A stretch of 6,797 nucleotides of DNA from CAYRJA01 sp964424455. Its GTDB lineage: Bacteria > Bacteroidota > Bacteroidia > Chitinophagales > UBA10324. The notes below the pieces were generated by a model, which ran no database searches, was not told where the DNA came from, and worked only from the letters and a program-made list of their open reading frames with translations. Positions 1-6,223 of the stretch are shown in pieces; position 1 is the first letter of the stretch, and each line of letters opens with the position of its first letter. Position numbers and translations under genes: made by a program. The DNA is taken from the NCBI GenBank assembly GCA_964424455.1, contig CAYRJA010000129.1:1-6797 (forward strand). Direction: 5' to 3'.

Positions 1-727
1 TGCTGCGGCGGGTGCGCCATTGTGTGGCACAGCCCTCTGTCCATGTTGCCATTGCAGTAGAAGTAGTAATATCGCTCACAGACAAATTAAGCGGTACAGC
101 CCCCGGGTATATTTGATTATTATTATCATCGCAGTCGGTATAATCCGCTACATATCCTACCGGCTGCTCATCAGCAACAGTTGAATTATTTATGTTGCCA
201 AAGCCATCTCCGTCATTATCCAAAAACCAGATATTTTTGAATAAGATTCCATAATCCTGAACATGGCTATAGTCTCCCATATCACCGCATGAAGAGGCAA
301 TTTGATTGGTTGACATAACCAGTCGCATTCTGCCGGTTCCGGGCGTAGCGGTTAGTGGTATATCAATACTAGGAGAATAAAATTCATTAATAGTTTCCAC
401 TTCATTTTGAATTACCCATTCTCCTGCATCATCAAAATCGCCGTCTATATTAAAGTCAATAAATATATTCACATAAGGAGATCTACTGTTACCGTCATAT
501 AAATATATATTGAGATTTAATTCGGTACCGGGAACCGCATTTGCTAAATCGTAAGTAAAATTCTCATAATCATCAAGATTCGAAAACTGTGTAAAATCAT
601 CACATGATACATAGAAAATATAGAAAAGGCTCCCATCATTATCCGCCGTAGGAGTACAATAGGTCTGGCTGAATCCTGCAAACGGAATTGCAATCAGCAA
701 GGTGAAAATTAAAAATATTTTTTTCAT
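1..727 (-). CDS. Secreted GEVED/MopE-motif/Fn3-like multidomain protein (N-terminal part; 3' end outside window)
   Basis: The minus-strand reading frame opens with ATG at 725-727 and stays open for 242 codons to the left edge, so the C-terminus is missing. Residues 1-21 form a signal peptide (MKKIF, a hydrophobic core, then AGFSQ), followed by a YCTP start typical of mature Bacteroidota secreted proteins. Residues about 23-162 look like a GEVED domain: FIDFNIDGDFDDAGEW at 88-103, a GRMRLVM strand near 131-137, and a degenerate form of the CxYGEVEDY signature at 146-158 (CGDMGDYSHVQDY). Residues 166-209 carry a MopE-type Asp-rich putative metal-binding motif, FLDNDGDGFGN followed by DCDDNNNQIYPGA. 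From residue 210 an Fn3-like domain begins (DITTSTAMATWT). The protein is probably a cell-surface or secreted structural or adhesion protein. Such proteins often end in a type IX secretion sorting domain, but that end is not visible. Domain calls are from motif recognition; the exact role is unknown. Confidence 0.85.
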   Translation of the reverse strand, partial: MKKIFLIFTLLIAIPFAGFSQTYCTPTADNDGSLFYIFYVSCDDFTQFSNLDDYENFTYDLANAVPGTELNLNIYLYDGNSRSPYVNIFIDFNIDGDFDDAGEWVIQNEVETINEFYSPSIDIPLTATPGTGRMRLVMSTNQIASSCGDMGDYSHVQDYGILFKNIWFLDNDGDGFGNINNSTVADEQPVGYVADYTDCDDNNNQIYPGAVPLNLSVSDITTSTAMATWTEGCATQWRTRRS

Positions 728-763
728 AACTAAATTGGTTTGATTAAAAAAAACAGTACACCA

Positions 764-771
764 CAATAGTA
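764..771 (-). promoter_or_regulatory. Candidate promoter of the secreted GEVED protein gene
   Basis: On the minus strand the sequence TACTATTG matches five of the six fixed positions of the Bacteroidota -7 box TAnnTTTG. Nineteen bases upstream lies TTA (791-793), one mismatch from the -33 TTG. Transcription would start near 757, giving a leader of about 30 nt before the ATG at 727. The match is imperfect and the region is AT-rich, so this is a moderate candidate only. Confidence 0.35.
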
Positions 772-934
772 GTATTTTTTAACTTATTATTAATATTCAT
801 TCGATAAAATTTAATTCTTAGCGGTTATTATTGCATAATCTTAGGATAAGGATTAAGCAGGGAGTAATGATTTTTTCATTCTAATCCTGATTGGGCATTG
901 ATAATTATGATTTAATTTCACACAAAATTCAGGA

Positions 935-1708
935 ATGAGGAATTTATTTTATATAGTAGTTATCGCCTTTCTTTCTTTCGGAAAGATATATGCACAGGCA
1001 ACCGATGCCCCGCTTCTGAATGAGCAGGGTGAAAAACTGATAGCAGCCAAAAAAGAGGAGGCGGCGCTGGAAAAATTTAAAGCTGCCCTGAAGAGCGATC
1101 CGTTTAACTATGTGGCTGCATGGAATGCAAGTTTCCTGTGTTCAAAAATCGGAAATCGTCAGAACGATATTAACAAGAAGAAAGAATATTTTGTAACCGC
1201 AAAGCAGTATGCGGTGAAAGCGCTGAAAATAAATCCGAATGATGCCGAATCGAATTTTGTAATGGCGGTGGCAATGGGACGAATGGCGCTTATTTCCGGT
1301 ACGAAAGATAAAATAGCCGCCAGCCGCGATATAAAAAAGTATGCTGACCTTGCGCTGAAATTCAATCCCAATCATGCAGGTGCATGGCATGTGCTGGGTA
1401 AATGGAACTACAAAATGGCAAACCTGAATTTTGCAGAAGTGGCGGTTGCCAATACTTTATTCGGCGGAATTCCTCCGGGCGCTACTGAAGATGAAGCTAT
1501 CCGGTGTTACAATAAGGCGATTACTCTTGATCCGACTTATATTCTTTATCAACTTGACCTTGCCGAAGTGTATAACAGCAAAGGGATGAAAGACAAAGCA
1601 ATTGAAACGCTGAAGAAAGCAATTGCTCTGCCGCCGCGGACCGAAGATGATCCGCAGTATATTCAGAAAGGAAAAGAGTTACTTGCCACAGTGGAAAGCG
1701 AGAAGTAA
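935..1708 (+). CDS. Exported TPR protein resembling the RMD1-3 (regulator of microtubule dynamics) family
   Basis: The 257-residue product begins with a signal peptide (residues 1-20, ending KIYA before Gln21), so it is probably periplasmic. The rest is helical tetratricopeptide-like repeats: about 25-57 (ending ALKSDP), 60-103 (ending ALKINPND), 133-147 (YADLALKFNPN), 185-201 (EDEAIRCYNKAITLDP) and 203-235. The central part resembles the eukaryotic RMD1-3 family and its bacterial relatives: AVAMGRMALISG at 111-122, HAGAWHVLGKWNYKMANLNF at 148-167, then LFGGIPPGATEDEA at 175-188 and ALPPRTEDD at 231-239. No catalytic residues are visible, so a scaffold or protein-protein interaction role is likely. 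ATG at 935 is the natural start because the signal peptide follows directly. AGGA lies right against the ATG, too close to be a normal ribosome binding site. It probably shares a transcript with sua5, 31 bp downstream. A weak promoter candidate is TTG at 891-893 plus TAATTTCA at 913-920. The TPR call is secure; the RMD-type call is by motif memory. Confidence 0.85.
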   Translation: MRNLFYIVVIAFLSFGKIYAQATDAPLLNEQGEKLIAAKKEEAALEKFKAALKSDPFNYVAAWNASFLCSKIGNRQNDINKKKEYFVTAKQYAVKALKINPNDAESNFVMAVAMGRMALISGTKDKIAASRDIKKYADLALKFNPNHAGAWHVLGKWNYKMANLNFAEVAVANTLFGGIPPGATEDEAIRCYNKAITLDPTYILYQLDLAEVYNSKGMKDKAIETLKKAIALPPRTEDDPQYIQKGKELLATVESEK

Positions 1709-1739
1709 AATGTAATTACAACACTGATGAACGGTATGT

Positions 1740-2762
1740 TTGAAGCATTATTTTAAAACAACAGATAAGTTGGGATTTATTTCAATTGAGCAAGCTGCAG
1801 AAATATTAAAAGAGGGTGGAGTAGTTGCCGTTCCTACCGAAACCGTTTACGGGTTAGCGGCAGATGCGACAAACAGAGCAGCAGTCAAAAAAATTTATAA
1901 AGTAAAAAACCGTCCGCACGACAATCCGTTGATTTGTCATTTTTATTCTTTTAAGCCCGCAAAGAAATTTGTTACAGCAGTCCCTGAATATGCAGAGGCG
2001 CTGGCAGAAAAATTTCTTCCCGGTCCGGTCAGTCTTTTGTTGAACCTTCCTGCTCATTCGCCACTGCTGCCGGCAACGGGCGGAAGAAACAGCGTAATCA
2101 TCCGCGTTCCGCAACATTTGCTTTTCAGAAGATTGTTGAAGAGGATTGACTTCCCGCTTGCGGCTCCTTCTGCCAACACTTCAGGAAAATTCAGCCCGAC
2201 CAATGCACAGATGGTGGAAAAGGATTTAGGAAAAAAAATTGACGGAATCGTTGATGGCGGGCAAAGCAAGATTGGATTGGAGTCCACGATTATAGATTGC
2301 CGTAAAAAAAATGAAGTACGGATACTGCGGCAGGGCGCTATAGGCGTTGAAGAAATCAGAGAAGCGTTACAGCATTTCGGTGTTACAGTTAAAGAACTGA
2401 AATCATTAAAAGAAACCACTCCCGGCAGCCGGTACAAGCACTATGCACCTGTTACACCTGTTTATGAAATCTGTTCTTTAGATGATATAAAGCGGAGTAA
2501 ATCATCATTTGCATTGCTTGTATTAAAGGAGCAGATGCCGGTGGTTAAAAAATGGATGAAGGAGCAATCCACTTCGTTCAAAAAAATTCTGATTCTTGGC
2601 TCTGCTGAGAATGAAAAAGAGATTGCAAAAAATCTTTATCTGCGCCTTTATGAGTTGGATGAAATGAAAGTTTCGTCCGCCTATATTTTAAAAAATAGCT
2701 GGAGCCGGTCATCTGTCGGCAAGGCAATTGCCGACCGGCTGAGTAAAGTAATCTCGAAATAG
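1740..2762 (+). CDS. sua5: Threonylcarbamoyl-AMP synthase, long Sua5 type
   Basis: This cytoplasmic enzyme makes threonylcarbamoyl-AMP from threonine, bicarbonate and ATP, the first step of N6-threonylcarbamoyladenosine (t6A) synthesis at position 37 of ANN-decoding tRNAs. The YrdC-type catalytic domain covers residues about 12-205: PTETVYGLA at 32-40, the KxR motif at 56-58 (KNR), SANTSG at 144-149 and ESTIID at 181-186. A linker with PGSRYKHYAP (228-237) leads to the C-terminal Sua5 domain, ending in SVGKAIADRL (325-334). The 340-residue length fits the two-domain Sua5 form rather than the short TsaC/YrdC form. The only workable start is TTG at 1740: an in-frame TGA lies at 1728-1730, and the first in-frame ATG is at residue 158, inside the catalytic domain. 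An ATG at 1736 is one base out of frame. The gene follows the TPR gene by 31 bp, probably in one operon, and its stop is 3 bp from the stop of the opposite-strand neighbour. The family call is very secure. Confidence 0.95.
   Translation: MKHYFKTTDKLGFISIEQAAEILKEGGVVAVPTETVYGLAADATNRAAVKKIYKVKNRPHDNPLICHFYSFKPAKKFVTAVPEYAEALAEKFLPGPVSLLLNLPAHSPLLPATGGRNSVIIRVPQHLLFRRLLKRIDFPLAAPSANTSGKFSPTNAQMVEKDLGKKIDGIVDGGQSKIGLESTIIDCRKKNEVRILRQGAIGVEEIREALQHFGVTVKELKSLKETTPGSRYKHYAPVTPVYEICSLDDIKRSKSSFALLVLKEQMPVVKKWMKEQSTSFKKILILGSAENEKEIAKNLYLRLYELDEMKVSSAYILKNSWSRSSVGKAIADRLSKVISK
2703..2740 (-). terminator. Candidate terminator hairpin for the minus-strand operon, inside the 3' end of sua5
   Basis: The arms GTCGGCAA (2715-2722) and TTGCCGAC (2728-2735) form a perfect 8-bp stem with a 5-nt loop. 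Outer arms AGCCG (2703-2707) and CGGCT (2736-2740) can extend it past a bulge. An alternative fold pairs AGCCGGTC (2703-2710) with GACCGGCT (2733-2740). Read on the minus strand, the stem is followed by seven bases and then six T (2695-2690), resembling an intrinsic terminator for accA and the DUF6913-like gene. On the plus strand no T-tract follows. The bases also encode a conserved sua5 segment, so the symmetry could be partly coincidental. Confidence 0.45.
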
Positions 2763-2765
2763 GTG

Positions 2766-3284
2766 TTACACTACATTCAGATAGTACTTCACTTCTTCGG
2801 TCATCTTCTTCAGATTTTTTTCTTTCAGGTCAATCATCAGATCGTAACAGAAAAGTTTTGTGGGATTATATAATCCTACCCGGTAAAAGGCATTAGAGAA
2901 AGCGGAGATGTATTCGAGCGGAAGACTTTCTTCCACAGAGGCGTTAATCAGTATGTCAAATTTCCGTTGAATAAATTCATCTACTAAAATTCCCTGCGGT
3001 ACCAAATGCCAGTTCAGGTTTTCTTTATTGAAATAAGGAAAGTTAAAATTGATTGCCGGTTTGGGAATATCGTAGTAACCGAAGAGGTGAATTTTTTTCT
3101 TCATCCCTTTCAGTGAATCAGCAAACTGATTAATGACTGCTGTCTGGTCTGTGTTCGTGGCATCAAAAATAATGGCAATGTCATTTGCATTTTTAATGTT
3201 CATCACCTTCCGTTCAACATAATGGTGTCTCAACTCTTTTTTTATGAAGTAGTTGTAAAACCATTTTTTAATCTTTTTAATCAT
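2766..3284 (-). CDS. DUF6913-like protein of unknown function
   Basis: The 172-residue protein has no signal peptide. It begins with a basic, aromatic segment (residues 1-27, IKKIKKWFYNYFIKK and on), followed by an alpha/beta-looking domain: a strand DIAIIFDA at 35-42, IHLFGYYD at 65-72, LNWHLVPQG at 90-98, FDILINASVEESLPLEYIS at 109-127 and a helical end, MTEEVKYYLN. The pattern FDILIN, then PLEYISAFSNAFYRVG and YDLMIDL, matches what I remember of the Bacteroidota DUF6913 family, whose function is unknown to me. The basic start may place it near the membrane or nucleic acid, but this is speculation. It lies 21 bp downstream of accA on the same strand and is almost certainly cotranscribed with it, which hints at, without proving, a link to fatty-acid or envelope metabolism. 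ATG at 3284 is used because the preceding gene ends just upstream and the length fits the family. Confidence 0.75.
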   Translation of the reverse strand: MIKKIKKWFYNYFIKKELRHHYVERKVMNIKNANDIAIIFDATNTDQTAVINQFADSLKGMKKKIHLFGYYDIPKPAINFNFPYFNKENLNWHLVPQGILVDEFIQRKFDILINASVEESLPLEYISAFSNAFYRVGLYNPTKLFCYDLMIDLKEKNLKKMTEEVKYYLNVV

Positions 3285-3305
3285 GATGCAGTGTTTGTTA
3301 ATTCA

Positions 3306-4259
3306 TTAATCTTTATCAAAGATTCCCATGTTTGAAAATTTCTCTATTCTTTTTTCAATTCTTTCGTCTGCGTTCATGGGTATTAATTCAGCCAGATGCT
3401 TTTTGATTTCCTTTTTAAGTGTCTTTGCCATTTCCACCGGATTATTATGAGCGCCACCAAGGGGTTCTTTAATAATTCCATCAATCAGTTTAAACGAAAG
3501 CATGTGCGAAGCAGTAAGTTTCAGTTCTTCCGCTGCCTGTTCTTTATTGTTCCAGTTATGCCAAAGGATGGATGAACAGGATTCAGGAGAGATTACAGAG
3601 TACCAAGTATTTTCCAACATCAGCACTCTATCACCGATTCCAATACCGAGCGCTCCGCCGGAAGCGCCTTCGCCGATGATGATGCAAATTACCGGAACGC
3701 TGAGTTTCGACATTTCAAACAGGTTGCGTGCAATTGCTTCTCCCTGTCCGCGCTCTTCTGCCTCTAATCCGGGATAGGCGCCGGGAGTATCTATCAGTGT
3801 TACAATTGGTTTGTTAAATTTTTCAGCAAGTTTCATCAGCCGCAGCGCCTTGCGGTACCCTTCCGGATTCGCCATTCCGAAATTCCGGTATTGCCTGTCT
3901 TTAGTATTGATGCCTTTCTGCTGTCCGATAAACATGACGGCTTGGTCATCAATTGTTCCAAAGCCACCCACCATAGCATGATCATCACCCATCTGACGGT
4001 CGCCGTGCAACTCTATAAAACGACTGCAAATCTGATTAATATAATAAAGAGTATATGGACGTTCCGGATGCCGTGAAAGCTGCACTCTTTGCCATCCGTT
4101 CAGTTGTTGATACAGGTTCTTTTTTGTTTCAACAATCTTATCCTCCAACTCTTCCACTGCTGAGGTCATATCCACTTTTCCGCTTTCTCCAATCTTTTTC
4201 AGTTTATTCAACTGCTCAGTTAATTCTTCAATGGGTTTCTCGAAATCAAGATAAGTCAT
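3306..4259 (-). CDS. accA: Acetyl-CoA carboxylase carboxyltransferase subunit alpha
   Basis: AccA pairs with AccD to form the carboxyltransferase of acetyl-CoA carboxylase. It moves the carboxyl group from carboxybiotin on AccB to acetyl-CoA, giving malonyl-CoA for fatty-acid synthesis in the cytoplasm. The 317-residue length is normal for the family. Residues 1-60 form the N-terminal helical part (EELTEQLNKL). The crotonase-like core follows, with HGDR at 85-88, GGFG at 98-101, GQQKG at 112-116, NFGMANPEGYRKALR at 126-140, LIDTPGAYPG at 155-164, ERGQGEAIARN at 169-179, the oxyanion-hole-type loop GEGASGGALGIG at 196-207 and SVISPESCSSILW at 221-233. All expected motifs are present and unbroken. 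ATG at 4259 matches the usual N-terminus (MTYLDFEKPIEEL). It is the first gene of a two-gene unit with the DUF6913-like gene; accB, accC and accD are not in this window. A perfect TAnnTTTG box lies just upstream. Confidence 0.97.
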   Translation of the reverse strand: MTYLDFEKPIEELTEQLNKLKKIGESGKVDMTSAVEELEDKIVETKKNLYQQLNGWQRVQLSRHPERPYTLYYINQICSRFIELHGDRQMGDDHAMVGGFGTIDDQAVMFIGQQKGINTKDRQYRNFGMANPEGYRKALRLMKLAEKFNKPIVTLIDTPGAYPGLEAEERGQGEAIARNLFEMSKLSVPVICIIIGEGASGGALGIGIGDRVLMLENTWYSVISPESCSSILWHNWNNKEQAAEELKLTASHMLSFKLIDGIIKEPLGGAHNNPVEMAKTLKKEIKKHLAELIPMNADERIEKRIEKFSNMGIFDKD

Positions 4260-4278
4260 TCTTGTATTTTAGATGGAA

Positions 4279-4286
4279 CAAATTTA
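4279..4286 (-). promoter_or_regulatory. Promoter -7 box for accA
   Basis: The minus strand reads TAAATTTG, a perfect match to the Bacteroidota -7 consensus TAnnTTTG, 20 bp before the accA ATG. A start site near 4272 would leave a very short leader of about 12 nt. No clear TTG lies at the -33 position; the nearest T-rich stretch is TTTCCC. The box is back to back with the promoter of the tRNA gene. Confidence 0.6.
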
Positions 4287-4339
4287 TCTAAACCGATGGG
4301 AAATTTCGGGAAAATATTTTTACAGGTGAATAAAAAGTT

Positions 4340-4347
4340 TACTTTTG
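4340..4347 (+). promoter_or_regulatory. Promoter -7 box for tRNA-Asp
   Basis: TACTTTTG is a perfect match to TAnnTTTG and ends 16 bp before the first base of the tRNA, placing the start site near 4354, about ten bases before the mature 5' end. The -33 region is T-rich (4317-4322) without a clear TTG. The box diverges from the accA promoter, 53 bp away. Confidence 0.65.
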
Positions 4348-4363
4348 CAAACTCTTAAAAGAA

Positions 4364-4437
4364 GGTCAGGTAGTTCAGTTGGTTAGAATGCCGCCCTGTC
4401 ACGGCGGAGGTCGCGGGTTCGAGTCCCGTCCTGACCG
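4364..4437 (+). tRNA. tRNA-Asp (anticodon GTC)
   Basis: The 74-nt sequence folds as a standard cloverleaf. The acceptor arms GGTCAGG (4364-4370) and CCTGACC (4430-4436) pair fully. The D arm contains AGTTGGTTAGA. The anticodon stem CCGCC/GGCGG (4391-4395 and 4403-4407) encloses loop CTGTCAC with anticodon GTC at 4398-4400. The T arm GCGGG-TTCGAGT-CCCGT is intact. The discriminator base is G, as expected for Asp identity. The following bases are CAA, so the 3' CCA is not encoded and must be added by the CCA-adding enzyme. It is a single-gene unit with its own promoter and terminator. Confidence 0.97.
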
Positions 4438-4449
4438 CAAGTAAATTGC

Positions 4450-4491
4450 ACCCCCTTGTAAAATTATAAATTACAAGGGGGTTGTTGTTTT
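4450..4491 (+). terminator. Intrinsic terminator of the tRNA-Asp unit
   Basis: A perfect 12-bp stem pairs ACCCCCTTGTAA (4450-4461) with TTACAAGGGGGT (4471-4482) around a 9-nt AT-rich loop, and is followed by the T-rich tail TTGTTGTTTTA. It starts 13 bp after the tRNA. It sits between converging units, so it may also stop transcripts coming from tolC, although the minus-strand side has no T-tract. Confidence 0.85.
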
Positions 4492-4558
4492 ACAGAACAC
4501 CGGAGAAAATAGTTTTTCTGAATTTTACTTACGACTCCTGTTTAAGAATTTCTTTCTG

Positions 4559-5857
4559 CTATTTTACCAACTCTCCATTCAGTTTCATCAATTGCGTTTC
4601 AGAGAGTTTGGCGTTATAGCGTGCTGTTACCACCTGCTCGCCTGCTTCGCGGAAAATCTGTTGTTCATAAGACAGCTCCAGCGCACTCAATCCTCCGACT
4701 CTGTATTTCTCGATTGAAATCTCCAGATTGTCTTTTGCCATAGTATAACTTTCTTCCTGCAGGGCAAGCAGCTGCATATCAATTTGAAATTGATTATAGG
4801 CAGAAAGCAAAGCGGCATCCACCTGCTGTTTTGCCTGCTGCAACTGCAAATCAGAATTAAGGACAGATAGTTTGGCATTTTGTATCTGACGATTCAGGTT
4901 AAATCCGTTGAATAAATTCAGACTGGCTGTAACACCTGCATTCCATCCCATGTTTTGATTCAACAGAATGAAGCTGGCATTGTTACGCGCGCGGTTGAAA
5001 TTATATCCTCCGCTGAAATGAACTTCAGGAAGTCGAAATGTTTTCAGTTCTTTTTCGTCATAGGCGGAAAGATTCAGGTTCTGCTGCTGATAGAGCAAGG
5101 TGAAATTTTGCTGTAACACTGAACTTTTTAATTCCTCCAGCACCGGCTTGTAGGTAATTTGAATGGAATCCGATACGGAAAAATTATTGTCTGCCGGAAG
5201 AGTAAGCAGTTGGTTTAATGAAATCTTTGCATCGCTCAGTAAGTTTTGCTGTTGAATTACCGTCGCTTTTGCATTATTCAATTCCAGTTTTGCCTGATTC
5301 AGTTCAAGTCCGGAACCGGAACCGATATTAACTCTTATTTCCGCAATGTCTTTTCTTTCTTCGGCAACTTTCAATGCTTCATTTGCTACGCTCAGCGCCT
5401 GTTGCTCTTCCACTACTGAGTAATAAGTTGTAATAGTAGAATAAATCACTGTTTCAATTTGTAGTTTTAGTTCCAGTTCGCTTAACCTCTCTGTTTCTTT
5501 CAGCTTGTTGTAGGTGATAAACATTTTTGTACCGTCAAATAATGTCCAGTTCAGCGCAATTCCATATCCAAGCGCATTGGAAGAAGCGCCATTCTTATTT
5601 ACATCTAATCCTGTTGAATATTTCTGCTTCGTGTTAACGCCTGCTGCCGAGTAATTTCCATTCAGGTCAATCTGAGGCAATAGCCCTGCGTTACCCGGTG
5701 TAGCATTATTAGACTCCATCTGTAAATTATTTTTTGCTATTGTAACAGAGAAATTACTTTTTAATACTGTAGCTATTGCCTCGTCCAGCGTTAACAAATG
5801 CTGGGCTTTAACATTGATGGAGAGAAACAGTAAGGAAAGCAGCTTTAATCTTTTCAT
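4559..5857 (-). CDS. TolC-family outer-membrane factor
   Basis: The 432-residue protein is an outer-membrane efflux or secretion channel subunit. TolC-type trimers form a barrel plus periplasmic helical tunnel that works with an inner-membrane pump and an adaptor. Residues 1-19 are a signal peptide (LLSLLFLSINVKAQ). The mature part has the two-fold repeat of the family: LTLDEAIATVLKSN at 22-35 starts the first half, with LNWTLFDGTKMFITYNKLK at 102-120. The second half shows the equivalent SLNLFNGFNLNRQIQNAKL at 312-330. Long Gln/Asn-rich coiled-coil helices occupy about 125-215 and 325-420, with KYRVGGLSALELSYEQQ near 384-400 typical of the family. The length is normal. No RND pump or membrane-fusion protein gene is adjacent: the gene stands alone between a tRNA and a divergent PepSY-like gene, so its substrate cannot be inferred. 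ATG at 5857 directly precedes the signal peptide. Confidence 0.93.
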   Translation of the reverse strand: MKRLKLLSLLFLSINVKAQHLLTLDEAIATVLKSNFSVTIAKNNLQMESNNATPGNAGLLPQIDLNGNYSAAGVNTKQKYSTGLDVNKNGASSNALGYGIALNWTLFDGTKMFITYNKLKETERLSELELKLQIETVIYSTITTYYSVVEEQQALSVANEALKVAEERKDIAEIRVNIGSGSGLELNQAKLELNNAKATVIQQQNLLSDAKISLNQLLTLPADNNFSVSDSIQITYKPVLEELKSSVLQQNFTLLYQQQNLNLSAYDEKELKTFRLPEVHFSGGYNFNRARNNASFILLNQNMGWNAGVTASLNLFNGFNLNRQIQNAKLSVLNSDLQLQQAKQQVDAALLSAYNQFQIDMQLLALQEESYTMAKDNLEISIEKYRVGGLSALELSYEQQIFREAGEQVVTARYNAKLSETQLMKLNGELVK

Positions 5858-5864
5858 CGGATAA

Positions 5865-5948
5865 TTAAATTATTGAAATTGTATAGTATAAAAACGAGTG
5901 TAACAAGTTGCAGCCAACGGATTTGGATAATATACATACGAGTTTCAT
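5865..5948 (-). other. Possible small leader reading frame upstream of tolC
   Basis: Within the predicted tolC leader, ATG at 5946-5948 opens a 27-codon frame ending in TAA at 5865-5867, only 7 bp before the tolC ATG. The product begins MKLVCILSKSVG and is hydrophobic towards its end (FLYYTISII). Short chance frames of this size are common, so evidence is weak. The close spacing would permit translational coupling if it is real. Confidence 0.15.
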
Positions 5949-6033
5949 TCCGTTTATCCCCGGATTGTTTGATGCTAAAGGTTCTGATATTTCAGCAGAA
6001 GGATTGTGCACTCAATAATTTTTCTGTCGGGCG

Positions 6034-6041
6034 CAAAGGTA
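6034..6041 (-). promoter_or_regulatory. Promoter -7 box, probably for tolC
   Basis: The minus strand reads TACCTTTG followed by CGCCC, the strongest Bacteroidota-type -7 box in the window. The -33 position lacks TTG (TTC at about 19 bp). Transcription would begin near 6027, giving tolC an unusually long leader of about 170 nt. No other gene on this strand lies between the box and tolC. Confidence 0.6.
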
Positions 6042-6125
6042 ATCTCTTTGTTTTATGGAATCTGGAACATGTTGAAACGAAAACATGATGGTTTATTATG
6101 ATTCGCGTTTTAAAAATAAAATCTG

Positions 6126-6142
6126 TCTCTTTAATAAAGAGA
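6126..6142. repeat. Perfect 17-bp palindrome
   Basis: TCTCTTTA and TAAAGAGA flank a single central A. It could be an operator or a small AT-rich hairpin. It lies about 85 bp upstream of the tolC promoter box and about 134 bp upstream of the PepSY-like gene, and is followed on the plus strand by the T-rich TTTCTCTTTGCTTT. Function is unknown. Confidence 0.4.
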
Positions 6143-6223
6143 TTTCTCTTTGCTTTCATAATACAGTCAAAGAAATTGAATTGCACCTTAATAACCACTC
6201 TAAATCACACTTATATAAAAATG

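Noticed and set aside
849..888. AGGATTA / TAATCCT inverted repeat with an inner AATGA / TCATT hairpin upstream of the TPR gene
   Set aside because: Arms are short, the spacer is long and there is no T-tract or known motif; chance is likely in this AT-rich region.
1142..1390. Minus-strand open frames opposite the TPR gene
   Set aside because: They lie wholly within a secure plus-strand gene and their products look like no family.
1854..2437. Minus-strand open frames opposite sua5
   Set aside because: They overlap the conserved catalytic domain of sua5 on the other strand, with no supporting motif.
3502..4291. Plus-strand open frames opposite accA
   Set aside because: They are antisense to a fully conserved accA, with no recognisable domains and compositions expected of reverse-strand shadows.
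4505..4520. Small GAAAA/TTTTC hairpin downstream of tolC as its terminator
   Set aside because: A five-bp AT-only stem is too weak; the strong hairpin at 4450-4482 is the better candidate for stopping transcription in this gap.
5880..5910. Sigma-70-like TTGTTA-N17-TACAAT on the minus strand close to tolC
   Set aside because: Bacteroidota primary sigma factors do not use the enterobacterial -35/-10 pattern, and such matches are common by chance in AT-rich DNA.
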